From NCBI GenBank assembly GCA_934691935.1, contig CAKUTH010000002.1, positions 62,001 through 126,000 on the forward strand: DNA of 64,000 nt, in the 5' to 3' direction. The position numbers were made by a program, and so were the translations under genes. Positions within the stretch are counted from its first letter, which is position 1; each line of letters starts with the position of its first letter. The DNA comes from an uncultured Candidatus Melainabacteria bacterium. Lineage in GTDB: Bacteria; Cyanobacteriota; Vampirovibrionia; Gastranaerophilales; Gastranaerophilaceae. This document shows positions 48,751 to 56,971 of this stretch, piece after piece. The notes below the pieces were generated by a model. The model saw only the letters and a list, made by a program, of their open reading frames with translations. It made no database searches and was not told the origin of the DNA.

Positions 48751-50730
48751 TTATGAACAACCAGAATATCCGCATTTTAGACAAATGAAACATCCTTCTG
48801 CCATTTTAATTTCATTTCCACATTCTGGGCATTTCACTGTTTTTATTTCACCTGTCGGATTGTATTCTTCTTTTGTTTCTTCCACAACTGGTTCTTCAAC
48901 TTTTGTTTCTTCTTTTTTCTTGTCATCCAAGTTCATTGGCTGGAATTGACGTGAATTGTTTCGGTATACCGTAATACCTTTAAGATTATTTTCATAAGCT
49001 AAAACGTATGCTTCTTCAATATCTTTGCGAGTAGCATGTTCTTCAAAGTTTACTGTTTTTGAAACAGCATTGTCAGTATGAAGTTGGAATGCAGCTTGCA
49101 TTTTTACGTGCCAATAAGGTGAAACATCGTGAGCTGTAACAAAAATGTGTTTAACTTCATCAGAAACACCGTCAACATGTGCAATAGAACCTGTTTTTGC
49201 AATTTTTGACATTAATTCATCTGAATAAAATCCGTGTTTAATTGCGTAATCCTTAAATATTGGATTAACTTCAAACATTTCTGTTCCGTCCATAATCAAT
49301 CTTGAGAAAACAAGACCAAATAAAGGTTCTACACCGCCTGATGCTCCAGCAATCATTGAAATTGTTCCTGTTGGTGCAATACAAGTAGTTGTAGCGTTTC
49401 TTATACCGTATTTTTCAATTTGAGAATCTAGTTCTTTCCATTGTTCATCAGATATTTTTCCAGCAGATTTACCTTTGTATTTGTTGTACAAGAAGTTTTT
49501 GCCATCATAAACACTGCCTTCAAAATTGTTAAATCTTCCTCTTTCTTTTGAAAGTTCAATAGATTCACATTTTGATTCGTAATCAATGAATTCCATAACT
49601 TCAGAAGCTAACTGCGTACCTTCTTTTGAAGCATAAGAAATGCCCATTTTCATAAGCATATCAGCCCAACCCATTACGCCTAAGCCAATTTTTCTGTTAT
49701 TTTGAACCATTTCAGAGATTTGTGGTAATGGATAATTATTAACCGCAATTACGTTATCCAAGAAACGGATTGCTGTTCTTGTTGTTTCTGCCAATAAATC
49801 CCAGTTAATAGAACCATTCTCAACCATTTTACCAAGGTTGATAGAACCTAAATTACAAGCCTCATAAGACAGTAAAGGAACTTCTCCACAAGGGTTAGTT
49901 GATTCAATTTGTCCGATATGTGGAGTTGGGTTGTCAGAATTCATTTTGTCGATAAATATAATACCAGGTTCGCCAGTTCTCCAAGCACCGTCAACAATCA
50001 TATCAAAAACTTTTCTTGCATCCATTTTACCTGCGACTTCGCCTGTATGAGGTGCTATAAGTTCGTAATCTGTACCATTTTTAACAGCTTCCATAAACTT
50101 GTCTGTCAACGCTACAGATATATTAAAGTTGTTCAATTTTGATGTATCATTTTTGCAATTAATAAATTCCAAAATATCAGGGTGGTCAACTCTTAAGATA
50201 CCCATATTAGCACCACGTCTTGTACCACCTTGTTTTACAGCTTCAGTCGCAGCATTGAATACTTCCATAAATGAAACAGGGCCTGAAGATACGCCCATTG
50301 TTGAACGTACAACACTATTCTTTGGTCTTAATTTAGAAAAAGAAAAACCTGTTCCGCCACCTGATTTGTGAATTAATGCAGTATTTTTAACAGTTTCAAA
50401 AATTCCTTCCAAACTATCTTCCACTGGCAATACAAAACAAGCAGCCAATTGTCCCAATTCTCTGCCTGCATTCATTAATGTAGGTGAGTTTGGCATAAAG
50501 TATTTTCTTACAATTGCTTTGTAAAATCTATCTGACAATTTATCAACATCAGCTTGAGATTTACCGAATTTTAAATCTCCTGATGCAATCGTATCTGCCA
50601 CACGTCTGAACATATCAGCTGGAGTTTCAATACATTTTCCTTCGTTATTTCTTTTCAAATATCTTTTTTCAAGAACTTTCACTGCGTTTTCAGAAAGTTC
50701 TGGTTTTTCAACACATGTTGTATCTGTCAC
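48751..50730 (-). CDS. nrdJ: Adenosylcobalamin-dependent (class II) ribonucleotide reductase
   Basis: 659 residues. Makes deoxyribonucleotides using a B12-derived radical. Landmarks: MPNSPTLMNAG, QLAACFVLPVEDSLEGIFETV, the substrate loop SGGGTGFSFSKLRP, QGGTRRGANMGIL, and the active-site NPCGEVPLLSYEACNLGSINL. The C-terminus carries a zinc ribbon (CPECGNEIKMAEGCFICLKCGYSGC) that delivers reducing equivalents. No small subunit is needed, in line with life in oxygen-poor habitats, but cobalamin is. GTG 50730, with GGGAGG 5-6 nt upstream, is preferred over a longer frame without a Shine-Dalgarno. Confidence 0.95.
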   Translation of the reverse strand: MTDTTCVEKPELSENAVKVLEKRYLKRNNEGKCIETPADMFRRVADTIASGDLKFGKSQADVDKLSDRFYKAIVRKYFMPNSPTLMNAGRELGQLAACFVLPVEDSLEGIFETVKNTALIHKSGGGTGFSFSKLRPKNSVVRSTMGVSSGPVSFMEVFNAATEAVKQGGTRRGANMGILRVDHPDILEFINCKNDTSKLNNFNISVALTDKFMEAVKNGTDYELIAPHTGEVAGKMDARKVFDMIVDGAWRTGEPGIIFIDKMNSDNPTPHIGQIESTNPCGEVPLLSYEACNLGSINLGKMVENGSINWDLLAETTRTAIRFLDNVIAVNNYPLPQISEMVQNNRKIGLGVMGWADMLMKMGISYASKEGTQLASEVMEFIDYESKCESIELSKERGRFNNFEGSVYDGKNFLYNKYKGKSAGKISDEQWKELDSQIEKYGIRNATTTCIAPTGTISMIAGASGGVEPLFGLVFSRLIMDGTEMFEVNPIFKDYAIKHGFYSDELMSKIAKTGSIAHVDGVSDEVKHIFVTAHDVSPYWHVKMQAAFQLHTDNAVSKTVNFEEHATRKDIEEAYVLAYENNLKGITVYRNNSRQFQPMNLDDKKKEETKVEEPVVEETKEEYNPTGEIKTVKCPECGNEIKMAEGCFICLKCGYSGCS

Positions 50731-50876
50731 ATTAACCTCCCAATCTTTCGTTATTTTATTATAGTATAACAATTTTATTACGGCATGGGCTCTTGTGTTA
50801 AAAAAGTTTTACAAAAAGTAATAGGAAATATAAAAAGTATGTATGTTTGTATTATAATAGACTTTGAGGTACCACA

Positions 50877-52184
50877 TTGAAACATTCAAAACTTACAGCC
50901 CTAATATTTTTAGCATTAATTTTTGGGGTTATCACAGGACACTTTGCCCCAGATTTTGCTGTGAAGATGAAACCATTCGCGGTTATATTTTTGCGTATGG
51001 TAAAAATGATTATTGCTCCATTACTGTTTGCGACACTTGTTGTCGGTATTGCAGGTCACGGCGATGCAAAAAGATTAGGTAAAATTGGACTAAAAACGAT
51101 TGTTTATTTTGAGATAGTAACCACTTTGGCATTGATAATCGGTTTGACTATGGCAAATATATTCAAGCCTGGAGTTGGTTTTGTCAACGGTAGCACACCG
51201 CATGCAATTCATATGCAAGAGGCTGGATTGATGGCTGGAGCACAAGCTCACACATCTATCAGCGAAATGGTCACTTCGATTTTTCCAACAAGCATAATTG
51301 ATGCAATGGCACAGGGCAATTTGTTGCAAATCGTTGTGTTCTCAATATTCTTTGCGTTATCTATAGTTGCTATCGGCAAAAAAGCTCAACCTGTTATTGA
51401 TATTTTGAACTCAGTTTCTCAGATAATGTTTAAATTCACGGAATATGTAATGTATTTTGCGCCCCTTGGTATTTTTGGGGCTATTGCATCGACTATCGGC
51501 GCAAACGGCTTATCTGTCTTAAAAAGTTACTTTAAAGTAATTGGTGCTTTATACACAGCTCTTGCTGTTTTTGTTTTGTTAGTGCTAATTATCGCTTGCA
51601 AAATCGTAAAAATTTCTTTCCGTAGTCTGATTGGTGCATTGCAAGAACCCGCTATTTTAGCTTTTACAACGGCAAGTTCTGAGGCTGCTTTTCCAAAAGC
51701 TATGGAAATTATGGAACGCTTTGGAGTACCTAAAAACATCGTTGGATTTGTAATGCCAACAGGATATACGTTTAACCTTGACGGAAGTACGCTTTATCTT
51801 GCCATGGCTGTAATATTTTCATCCCAAATCGTTGGGATTAATCTTGACCTAAATCAACAATTGATTATAATGTTAGCATTAATGCTTACAAGTAAAGGTG
51901 TTGCAGGAGTTCCGAGAGTTTCTTTAATTGTGCTTGCAGGAACTTTGGCAAGTTTCAATATTCCAATCCTCGGCGTCGCAATACTTTTAGGCATTGACCA
52001 AATTCTTGATATGGGCAGAACAACTGTTAACTTGATAGGAAATTGTGTTGCAACTGTTGTAATCGCCCGTTGGGAAAGAGTTTTTGATTATGACAAGATG
52101 AAAGAATTTGTAAGACAATCTAAAGAAGAAAGTCTTGGTCACGATATAAAACAATCATTTGAACAAATAAAAGAAGTAAAATAA
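50877..52184 (+). CDS. Dicarboxylate/amino acid:cation symporter (DAACS family)
   Basis: 435 residues, a GltP/DctA-type secondary transporter that imports glutamate/aspartate or C4-dicarboxylates with Na+ or H+. Seen: eight or so membrane spans, FLRMVKMIIAPLLFATLVVG, the re-entrant loop AFTTASSEAAFP (TSSSE position), and MPTGYTFNLDGSTLYLAMA (NMDGT-like ion site). It starts with TTG 50877: GAGG lies 7 nt before it and a TATAAT box 19 nt before. The substrate cannot be decided. It precedes ileS by 32 bp. Confidence 0.92.
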   Translation: MKHSKLTALIFLALIFGVITGHFAPDFAVKMKPFAVIFLRMVKMIIAPLLFATLVVGIAGHGDAKRLGKIGLKTIVYFEIVTTLALIIGLTMANIFKPGVGFVNGSTPHAIHMQEAGLMAGAQAHTSISEMVTSIFPTSIIDAMAQGNLLQIVVFSIFFALSIVAIGKKAQPVIDILNSVSQIMFKFTEYVMYFAPLGIFGAIASTIGANGLSVLKSYFKVIGALYTALAVFVLLVLIIACKIVKISFRSLIGALQEPAILAFTTASSEAAFPKAMEIMERFGVPKNIVGFVMPTGYTFNLDGSTLYLAMAVIFSSQIVGINLDLNQQLIIMLALMLTSKGVAGVPRVSLIVLAGTLASFNIPILGVAILLGIDQILDMGRTTVNLIGNCVATVVIARWERVFDYDKMKEFVRQSKEESLGHDIKQSFEQIKEVK

Positions 52185-52216
52185 ATAAATTAATAAAAGA
52201 AGGATAAAGAAAAAGA

Positions 52217-55054
52217 ATGAGTAACGAAACAACTACCAAAAAAGAGTACAAAGATACTTTGAATTTGCCTCAAACATCACTTGCAATGAGAGCAAATGCT
52301 ACGGTTAGAGAACTTGAAATCCAAAAATTTTGGAATGAGCACGATATTTATAACAAAATTATTAACAGTCGTGACAAAGCAAACAAATTTATTTTGCACG
52401 ACGGTCCTCCATACTTAAGTTCTGAAAAAATTCACGTTGGTACGGCTCTCAACAAAATTCTTAAAGATATTTTATTGAAATATAAAGCGCAAGCAGGTTT
52501 TTATACCCCTTATGTTCCTGGATATGACGGACACGGTTTGCCTATTGAAAATAAGGTTGTAAAAAATATCAAAGGTGGCAGAAGTGCGCTTACACCTTAT
52601 GAATTACGCCAAAAATGCCGTGAATACGCTCATAACAGTTTGAAAGGACAAGAAAACGAGTTTAAACGTCTTGGTGTACTTGGAGATTGGGAAAATCCAT
52701 ATTTGACAATCAAACCTGAATTTGAAGCTGAACAAGTTAGAGTTTTTGGCGATATGTACAAAAAAGGTTATATTGAAAAAGGTTTGAAACCTGTTTATTG
52801 GTGTGCATCTTGCGAAACAGCTCTTGCAGAAGCTGAAGTTGAATATGCAGATATAACATCAGCATCAATCTATGTAAGATTTAAGTTTGACGAAGAAAGC
52901 ACTGAAAAAATTAGTAATGAAATCCTTCACTTTGCTCAGGATGACAGTCATAAATCTCAAAATATTTACGCCATTATTTGGACAACAACTCCTTGGACAA
53001 TTCCTTCAAATATGGCAATCAGTATGCACCCTAAATTTGAATACACATTCTTTGAATACAATGGTGATGTATATGTTGTTGCACAAGGTTTGTTAGGTTC
53101 ATTCTTGGCAGATGTTGAGTGGGAAGAAAAAGATATTAAAGTTTTGGGCTCTTGTGTTGGACAAGATTTGGAACTTTTGAAGACAAAACATCCGCTTGTA
53201 GACAGAAAATCACCTATTATTTTGGGTGAACACGTTACTCTTGACGCAGGTACTGGTTCTGTTCACACAGCTCCAGGACACGGTCTTGAGGACTATGAAG
53301 TTGGTTGTAAATATGGCATTGAAGTATTTTCACCATTGGACAGCAAAGGTGTTTGGACAGATGCTGTTAAAGACCCTGATTTAATCGGCGTTCCTTACTA
53401 CAAAGGCAACGATATAGTTATTGAAAAATTAAAAAACTGTGGAGCTTTGCTAAAATCACAAGATATTAACCACAGTTACCCACATTGTTGGAGATGTAAA
53501 AATCCTGTAATTTACAGAGCAACACCTCAATGGTTCGTTAAAGTAGAAAAATTCAGAGATAAAGCACTTGAAGCTATTAAAGATGTAAAATGGATTCCAG
53601 CAGGTGGCGAAGCAAGAATTTCCAACATGGTTGCAGGACGTACAGACTGGTGTATTTCTCGCCAACGTGCTTGGGGTGTGCCAATCCCTGTATTCTATTG
53701 CGAAGATTGTGGAGAAGTTATTGTAACTGACGAAACAATTGAACATGTTGCAAATATCTTTGAAAAAGAATCTTCTGACGCATGGGTAAAATATTCAGCC
53801 GATGAATTGTTACCAGAAGGCTTTAAATGTCCTAAATGCGGAAAAACTCACTGTTTCAAAAAAGAAAATGACATCATGGACGTTTGGTTTGATTCTGGTG
53901 TAACATGGCGCGCTGTTGTTGAAAAACGCTCTGATGTATTAGGTCATACACCTGTTGAAATGTATTTGGAAGGTTCAGACCAACACAGAGGCTGGTTCCA
54001 ATCTTCACTTTTGACAAGTATTGCAGTTCAAGGTAAAGCACCTTACAAATCAGTTTTGACACACGGCTTTGTATTTGGTGAGGACGGTAGAAAGATGTCA
54101 AAATCTCTTGGCAATTACATCAGACCTGACGAAATTATAAACACTTACGGTGCAGATATTTTGAGATTATGGGCAGCCTCTGTTGACTACAGAAACGATA
54201 CAAAAATCGGTAATAACATCATTAAACAGCTTGCCGAAATTTTCAAAAAAACAAGAAATACATCTCGTTTCTTGCTTGGCAACTTGTTTGATTTTAATCC
54301 TTCTGTTGATTATGTAAAATATGAGGATTTAAAAGCAATCGACAAATTTGCATTACACAAACTAAATCAACTTATCGAAAACGTTACAGAAGCATTTGAT
54401 AACTATGAGTTTTACAAATACTTCCAACAACTTCAAAACTTCGCGGCAGTTGATTTAAGCTCATTCTACCTTGATATTGTAAAAGATAGATTATACACAG
54501 CAGGCAAAAAGTCACTTTCTCGTCGAGCTTGTCAAACTGTATTGTTTGAAACATTGCAAACATTGGTAAGAATGCTTGTTCCTGTAATGCCTCACCAAGC
54601 TGAAGATATTTGGATGAGCGTTCCTGAATGCCAAAAAGGTGGTTTGGAAAGTATCTTGCTTTCAGATTGGGTTAAAGCAAATCCAGAATGGAACAACGAA
54701 GAATTAGAAAAAGATTTTTCACAAATCTTGAAAGCTCGTGAAGTCGTAACACGTGCAATCGAACCACTACGCGCAGATAAAAAAGTTGGAAGTTCTTTGG
54801 AAGTTGCTGTGTTTGTAAAATCAGACAACGCGGAAATTTTGAAAGCTAACGAAAATGAATTGTGTAACATATTTATCACATCTCAAGCATACGTAACAGA
54901 TGAAAAACCTGAAAATGTATTAAACGAACATTCAGAAGAAGGTTACACTGTTTGGGTAACAAAAGCGGAAGGTGAAAAATGTGCACGTTGTTGGAAATAT
55001 AGAAAACTAAATTCTGACGGCATTTGCGACGAATGCGCCGAAGCTATTGAATAA
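52217..55054 (+). CDS. ileS: Isoleucyl-tRNA synthetase with altered HIGH motif and repeat insertion
   Basis: 945 residues, class Ia synthetase with Rossmann fold, CP1 editing domain (WTTTPWTIPSNMAI, GTGSVHTAPGHG), KMSKS (626-630, GRKMSKSLGN), anticodon-binding domain and C-terminal zinc finger (CARCWKY ... CDEC). Two oddities. The HIGH signature at 73-76 is HVGT: the last His is Thr, within PPYLSSEKIHVGTALNKILKD. In the CP1 region, NEILHFAQDDSHKSQ (DNA about 52912-52955) is the translation of a dispersed palindromic repeat inserted in frame before the conserved WTTTPW. AGAAGGATAAAGAAAAAG precedes the ATG. Confidence 0.95.
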   Translation: MSNETTTKKEYKDTLNLPQTSLAMRANATVRELEIQKFWNEHDIYNKIINSRDKANKFILHDGPPYLSSEKIHVGTALNKILKDILLKYKAQAGFYTPYVPGYDGHGLPIENKVVKNIKGGRSALTPYELRQKCREYAHNSLKGQENEFKRLGVLGDWENPYLTIKPEFEAEQVRVFGDMYKKGYIEKGLKPVYWCASCETALAEAEVEYADITSASIYVRFKFDEESTEKISNEILHFAQDDSHKSQNIYAIIWTTTPWTIPSNMAISMHPKFEYTFFEYNGDVYVVAQGLLGSFLADVEWEEKDIKVLGSCVGQDLELLKTKHPLVDRKSPIILGEHVTLDAGTGSVHTAPGHGLEDYEVGCKYGIEVFSPLDSKGVWTDAVKDPDLIGVPYYKGNDIVIEKLKNCGALLKSQDINHSYPHCWRCKNPVIYRATPQWFVKVEKFRDKALEAIKDVKWIPAGGEARISNMVAGRTDWCISRQRAWGVPIPVFYCEDCGEVIVTDETIEHVANIFEKESSDAWVKYSADELLPEGFKCPKCGKTHCFKKENDIMDVWFDSGVTWRAVVEKRSDVLGHTPVEMYLEGSDQHRGWFQSSLLTSIAVQGKAPYKSVLTHGFVFGEDGRKMSKSLGNYIRPDEIINTYGADILRLWAASVDYRNDTKIGNNIIKQLAEIFKKTRNTSRFLLGNLFDFNPSVDYVKYEDLKAIDKFALHKLNQLIENVTEAFDNYEFYKYFQQLQNFAAVDLSSFYLDIVKDRLYTAGKKSLSRRACQTVLFETLQTLVRMLVPVMPHQAEDIWMSVPECQKGGLESILLSDWVKANPEWNNEELEKDFSQILKAREVVTRAIEPLRADKKVGSSLEVAVFVKSDNAEILKANENELCNIFITSQAYVTDEKPENVLNEHSEEGYTVWVTKAEGEKCARCWKYRKLNSDGICDECAEAIE
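52912..52955. repeat. Dispersed repeat insertion inside ileS
   Basis: GAAATCCTTCACTTTGCTC followed by AGGATGACAG resembles the intergenic element at 42131-42158 (GATTCTTCGGCTAACGCCTC, AGAATGAC). It is read in frame as EILHFAQDD. Confidence 0.6.
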
Positions 55055-55300
55055 AAAACAATTGCAACCCACCCCAACCCTCCCTATTTAGGGAGGGAGC
55101 AGAGTGAGTTGTTTCCTCCTCTGATAAGGGGAGGCTAAAAAGGGTATTAATTAATAAAGAAGCAATTATTTAAACTCAAAGGAATACAGAGTGCTAAGAT
55201 TTTGGAATAGTGATGTAGATATTCAATATTGAAGGCGTTTACAAAACTCTAAAATCAGAGTTCAAAATTTATGAATGATAACGACTTCATAAACCTCACC
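55055..55300. repeat. Intergenic region with palindromic repeat
   Basis: About 55066-55101 contains CAACCCACCCCAACCCTCCC followed by TATTTAGGGAGGG, the hairpin plus TGGGTT-tail layout of the family in ispE and around the DUF559 gene. A second GC-rich palindrome CCTCCTCTGATAAGGGGAGG (about 55115-55134) follows. No gene is seen. Confidence 0.65.
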
Positions 55301-56797
55301 TTATCCAAAAGTTTTGAATGATGCTTCAACGTTTTTGTCTACAACATTTTTTACTGATTCGTATTCTGTTTGCAATGCAGAATGTTCTGTATCAAGTTTT
55401 TTCAACTCAAGGTCAAGTTTTTTGTCTTTATTTTCCAAATCAGCCATGTCTTGAGTATATTTAGCTTCAGCTTTTGCAATCGCTCTTTCATCTGCAACTT
55501 CTTGAATACAGTTGTCCTCTGAAATTGTTGTTGATTTGAATGCTTTATCTGTTGATGAATAATATTCAAGTCTTAATGAACCATCTCTTAATGCTGCTTC
55601 AAAAACTGTATTATCATCAAGTGGTGATTTTGCAACATTACCAGCTGTACCTGTACCTTTTGATGTATATTTAAAGTGTTCAGGGTCTTCATTTGCCTTT
55701 GCTGGAGTTTGAGTGTATGTAAAATACCCGCTTGATTGCATTTTTGTAAACAAGTTTCTGTAATATTTCAACGCACTTGCATTATCTGAATTTGATGCAG
55801 ATTTTGTTGAATTTATATCGTATTCTTTGTTAAATTTTACACCATTTTCACCAGTTCCAACTCTCAAGTATGCTTCTGTCAACGCCATTGCATAATCATA
55901 TAGTTCGCGTTGTGCGCTAGTTGTACCTTCATAATTGATTGGGTCATAAATAAAGTTGTCATTTTGGTCTAATTCATAATCTGGATTATCCAAATCATCA
56001 ACCATAACTGGATTGTCCTTATCATCAACCATGACAGGATTGCCACTGTCATCTTTTACTTCTTTACCATTTTCATCAAGTTGTGGTTTTTGGTTGTAGA
56101 TAGTGTTGCCGTTTTCATCAACTTTTGGTTTTTGCTTGTAGATGATGTTACCGTTTTCATCAGTTTTTGCACGTTTAAACCCTGCATAACCGTCACCGAT
56201 ATTATAATCATCAGGATTATTAATATCTCCACCTTGAGCAACAGTTTCAGTCCAACTTATACGTAAATCGTGTTCTGGCATAAATTTGTTTATTCCAACA
56301 GATTCAAAATATTTATCCCATGCTTCATGAATTTGTTTTTCAGCATTTTCTTGTGGTGTTGTTCTGTCTTTTACATCTGTATATGTTTTTTGAGCAGTAA
56401 TATCAGCTTGAGAATAAGGCCCGCCTTCATTTGCGCCTAAACTTGCCAAGAACTGGTTGTAATTTCCGTTTGATTTTTTGTAAGCAGTTGCAATATTTTC
56501 TGTTACCAAAACTTTTCCTTTAGTGTCAGTAACAACATATTGTTTTGTGTTTTCAGCCATTTGCAAACCTGTCATAAGTTTGTATGAAATATCCTCATAG
56601 TTGGCTTGAGCACCGTTAAAACCTGTCAATACAGTCAATTTAGTTGCATCAAGAGCTTCGTTGTATTCATTTGTAATTTGTTGTGTTTGATCAGCCAAAC
56701 GTTGTTTTGAATAAGAAACGCTTTGACCACTGTTTTCATTGTTGGTCAATCTTGCTGTTATACTTAACAATCTAGCTTGTGATGCTGCCATTCCCAT
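55301..56797 (-). CDS. Unknown protein, MGMAASQARLL family
   Basis: 498 residues. The first 60 residues (MGMAASQARLLSITARLTNN, then SYSKQRLADQTQQITNEYNEAL) look like the helical N-terminus of a recurring protein type that I associate with this lineage from memory only. The middle carries degenerate Asp/Asn/Pro-rich repeats (KTDENGNIIYKQKPK, VDENGNTIYNQKP, NPVMVDDKDNPVMVDDLDNP) that may bind calcium. The last 60 residues form a charged coiled coil. No signal peptide or membrane span is seen. Possibly a structural or secreted surface protein. GAAAGGGTAAAAACC precedes the start. Confidence 0.75.
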   Translation of the reverse strand: MGMAASQARLLSITARLTNNENSGQSVSYSKQRLADQTQQITNEYNEALDATKLTVLTGFNGAQANYEDISYKLMTGLQMAENTKQYVVTDTKGKVLVTENIATAYKKSNGNYNQFLASLGANEGGPYSQADITAQKTYTDVKDRTTPQENAEKQIHEAWDKYFESVGINKFMPEHDLRISWTETVAQGGDINNPDDYNIGDGYAGFKRAKTDENGNIIYKQKPKVDENGNTIYNQKPQLDENGKEVKDDSGNPVMVDDKDNPVMVDDLDNPDYELDQNDNFIYDPINYEGTTSAQRELYDYAMALTEAYLRVGTGENGVKFNKEYDINSTKSASNSDNASALKYYRNLFTKMQSSGYFTYTQTPAKANEDPEHFKYTSKGTGTAGNVAKSPLDDNTVFEAALRDGSLRLEYYSSTDKAFKSTTISEDNCIQEVADERAIAKAEAKYTQDMADLENKDKKLDLELKKLDTEHSALQTEYESVKNVVDKNVEASFKTFG

Positions 56798-56918
56798 GGT
56801 TTTTACCCTTTCAAATATTTCCTTTGTTCATGTCTACGGCATTTTTAGTCAATTTCTTTAAAAAATAATATCATTTGTTAACATTTCGTAATAATTTTGC
56901 GGGGGCTGATTTACAAAC

Positions 56919-56950
56919 AAAAAACCCTCTTTATACAAAGAGGGTTTTTT
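56919..56950. terminator. Rho-independent terminator of fusA
   Basis: AAAAAACCCTCTTT and AAAGAGGGTTTTTT form perfect arms around a 4-nt loop. The core CCCTCTTT matches the terminator at 15116-15145. Confidence 0.88.
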
Positions 56951-56971
56951 ATATTTTTTCGTGACGTATAT

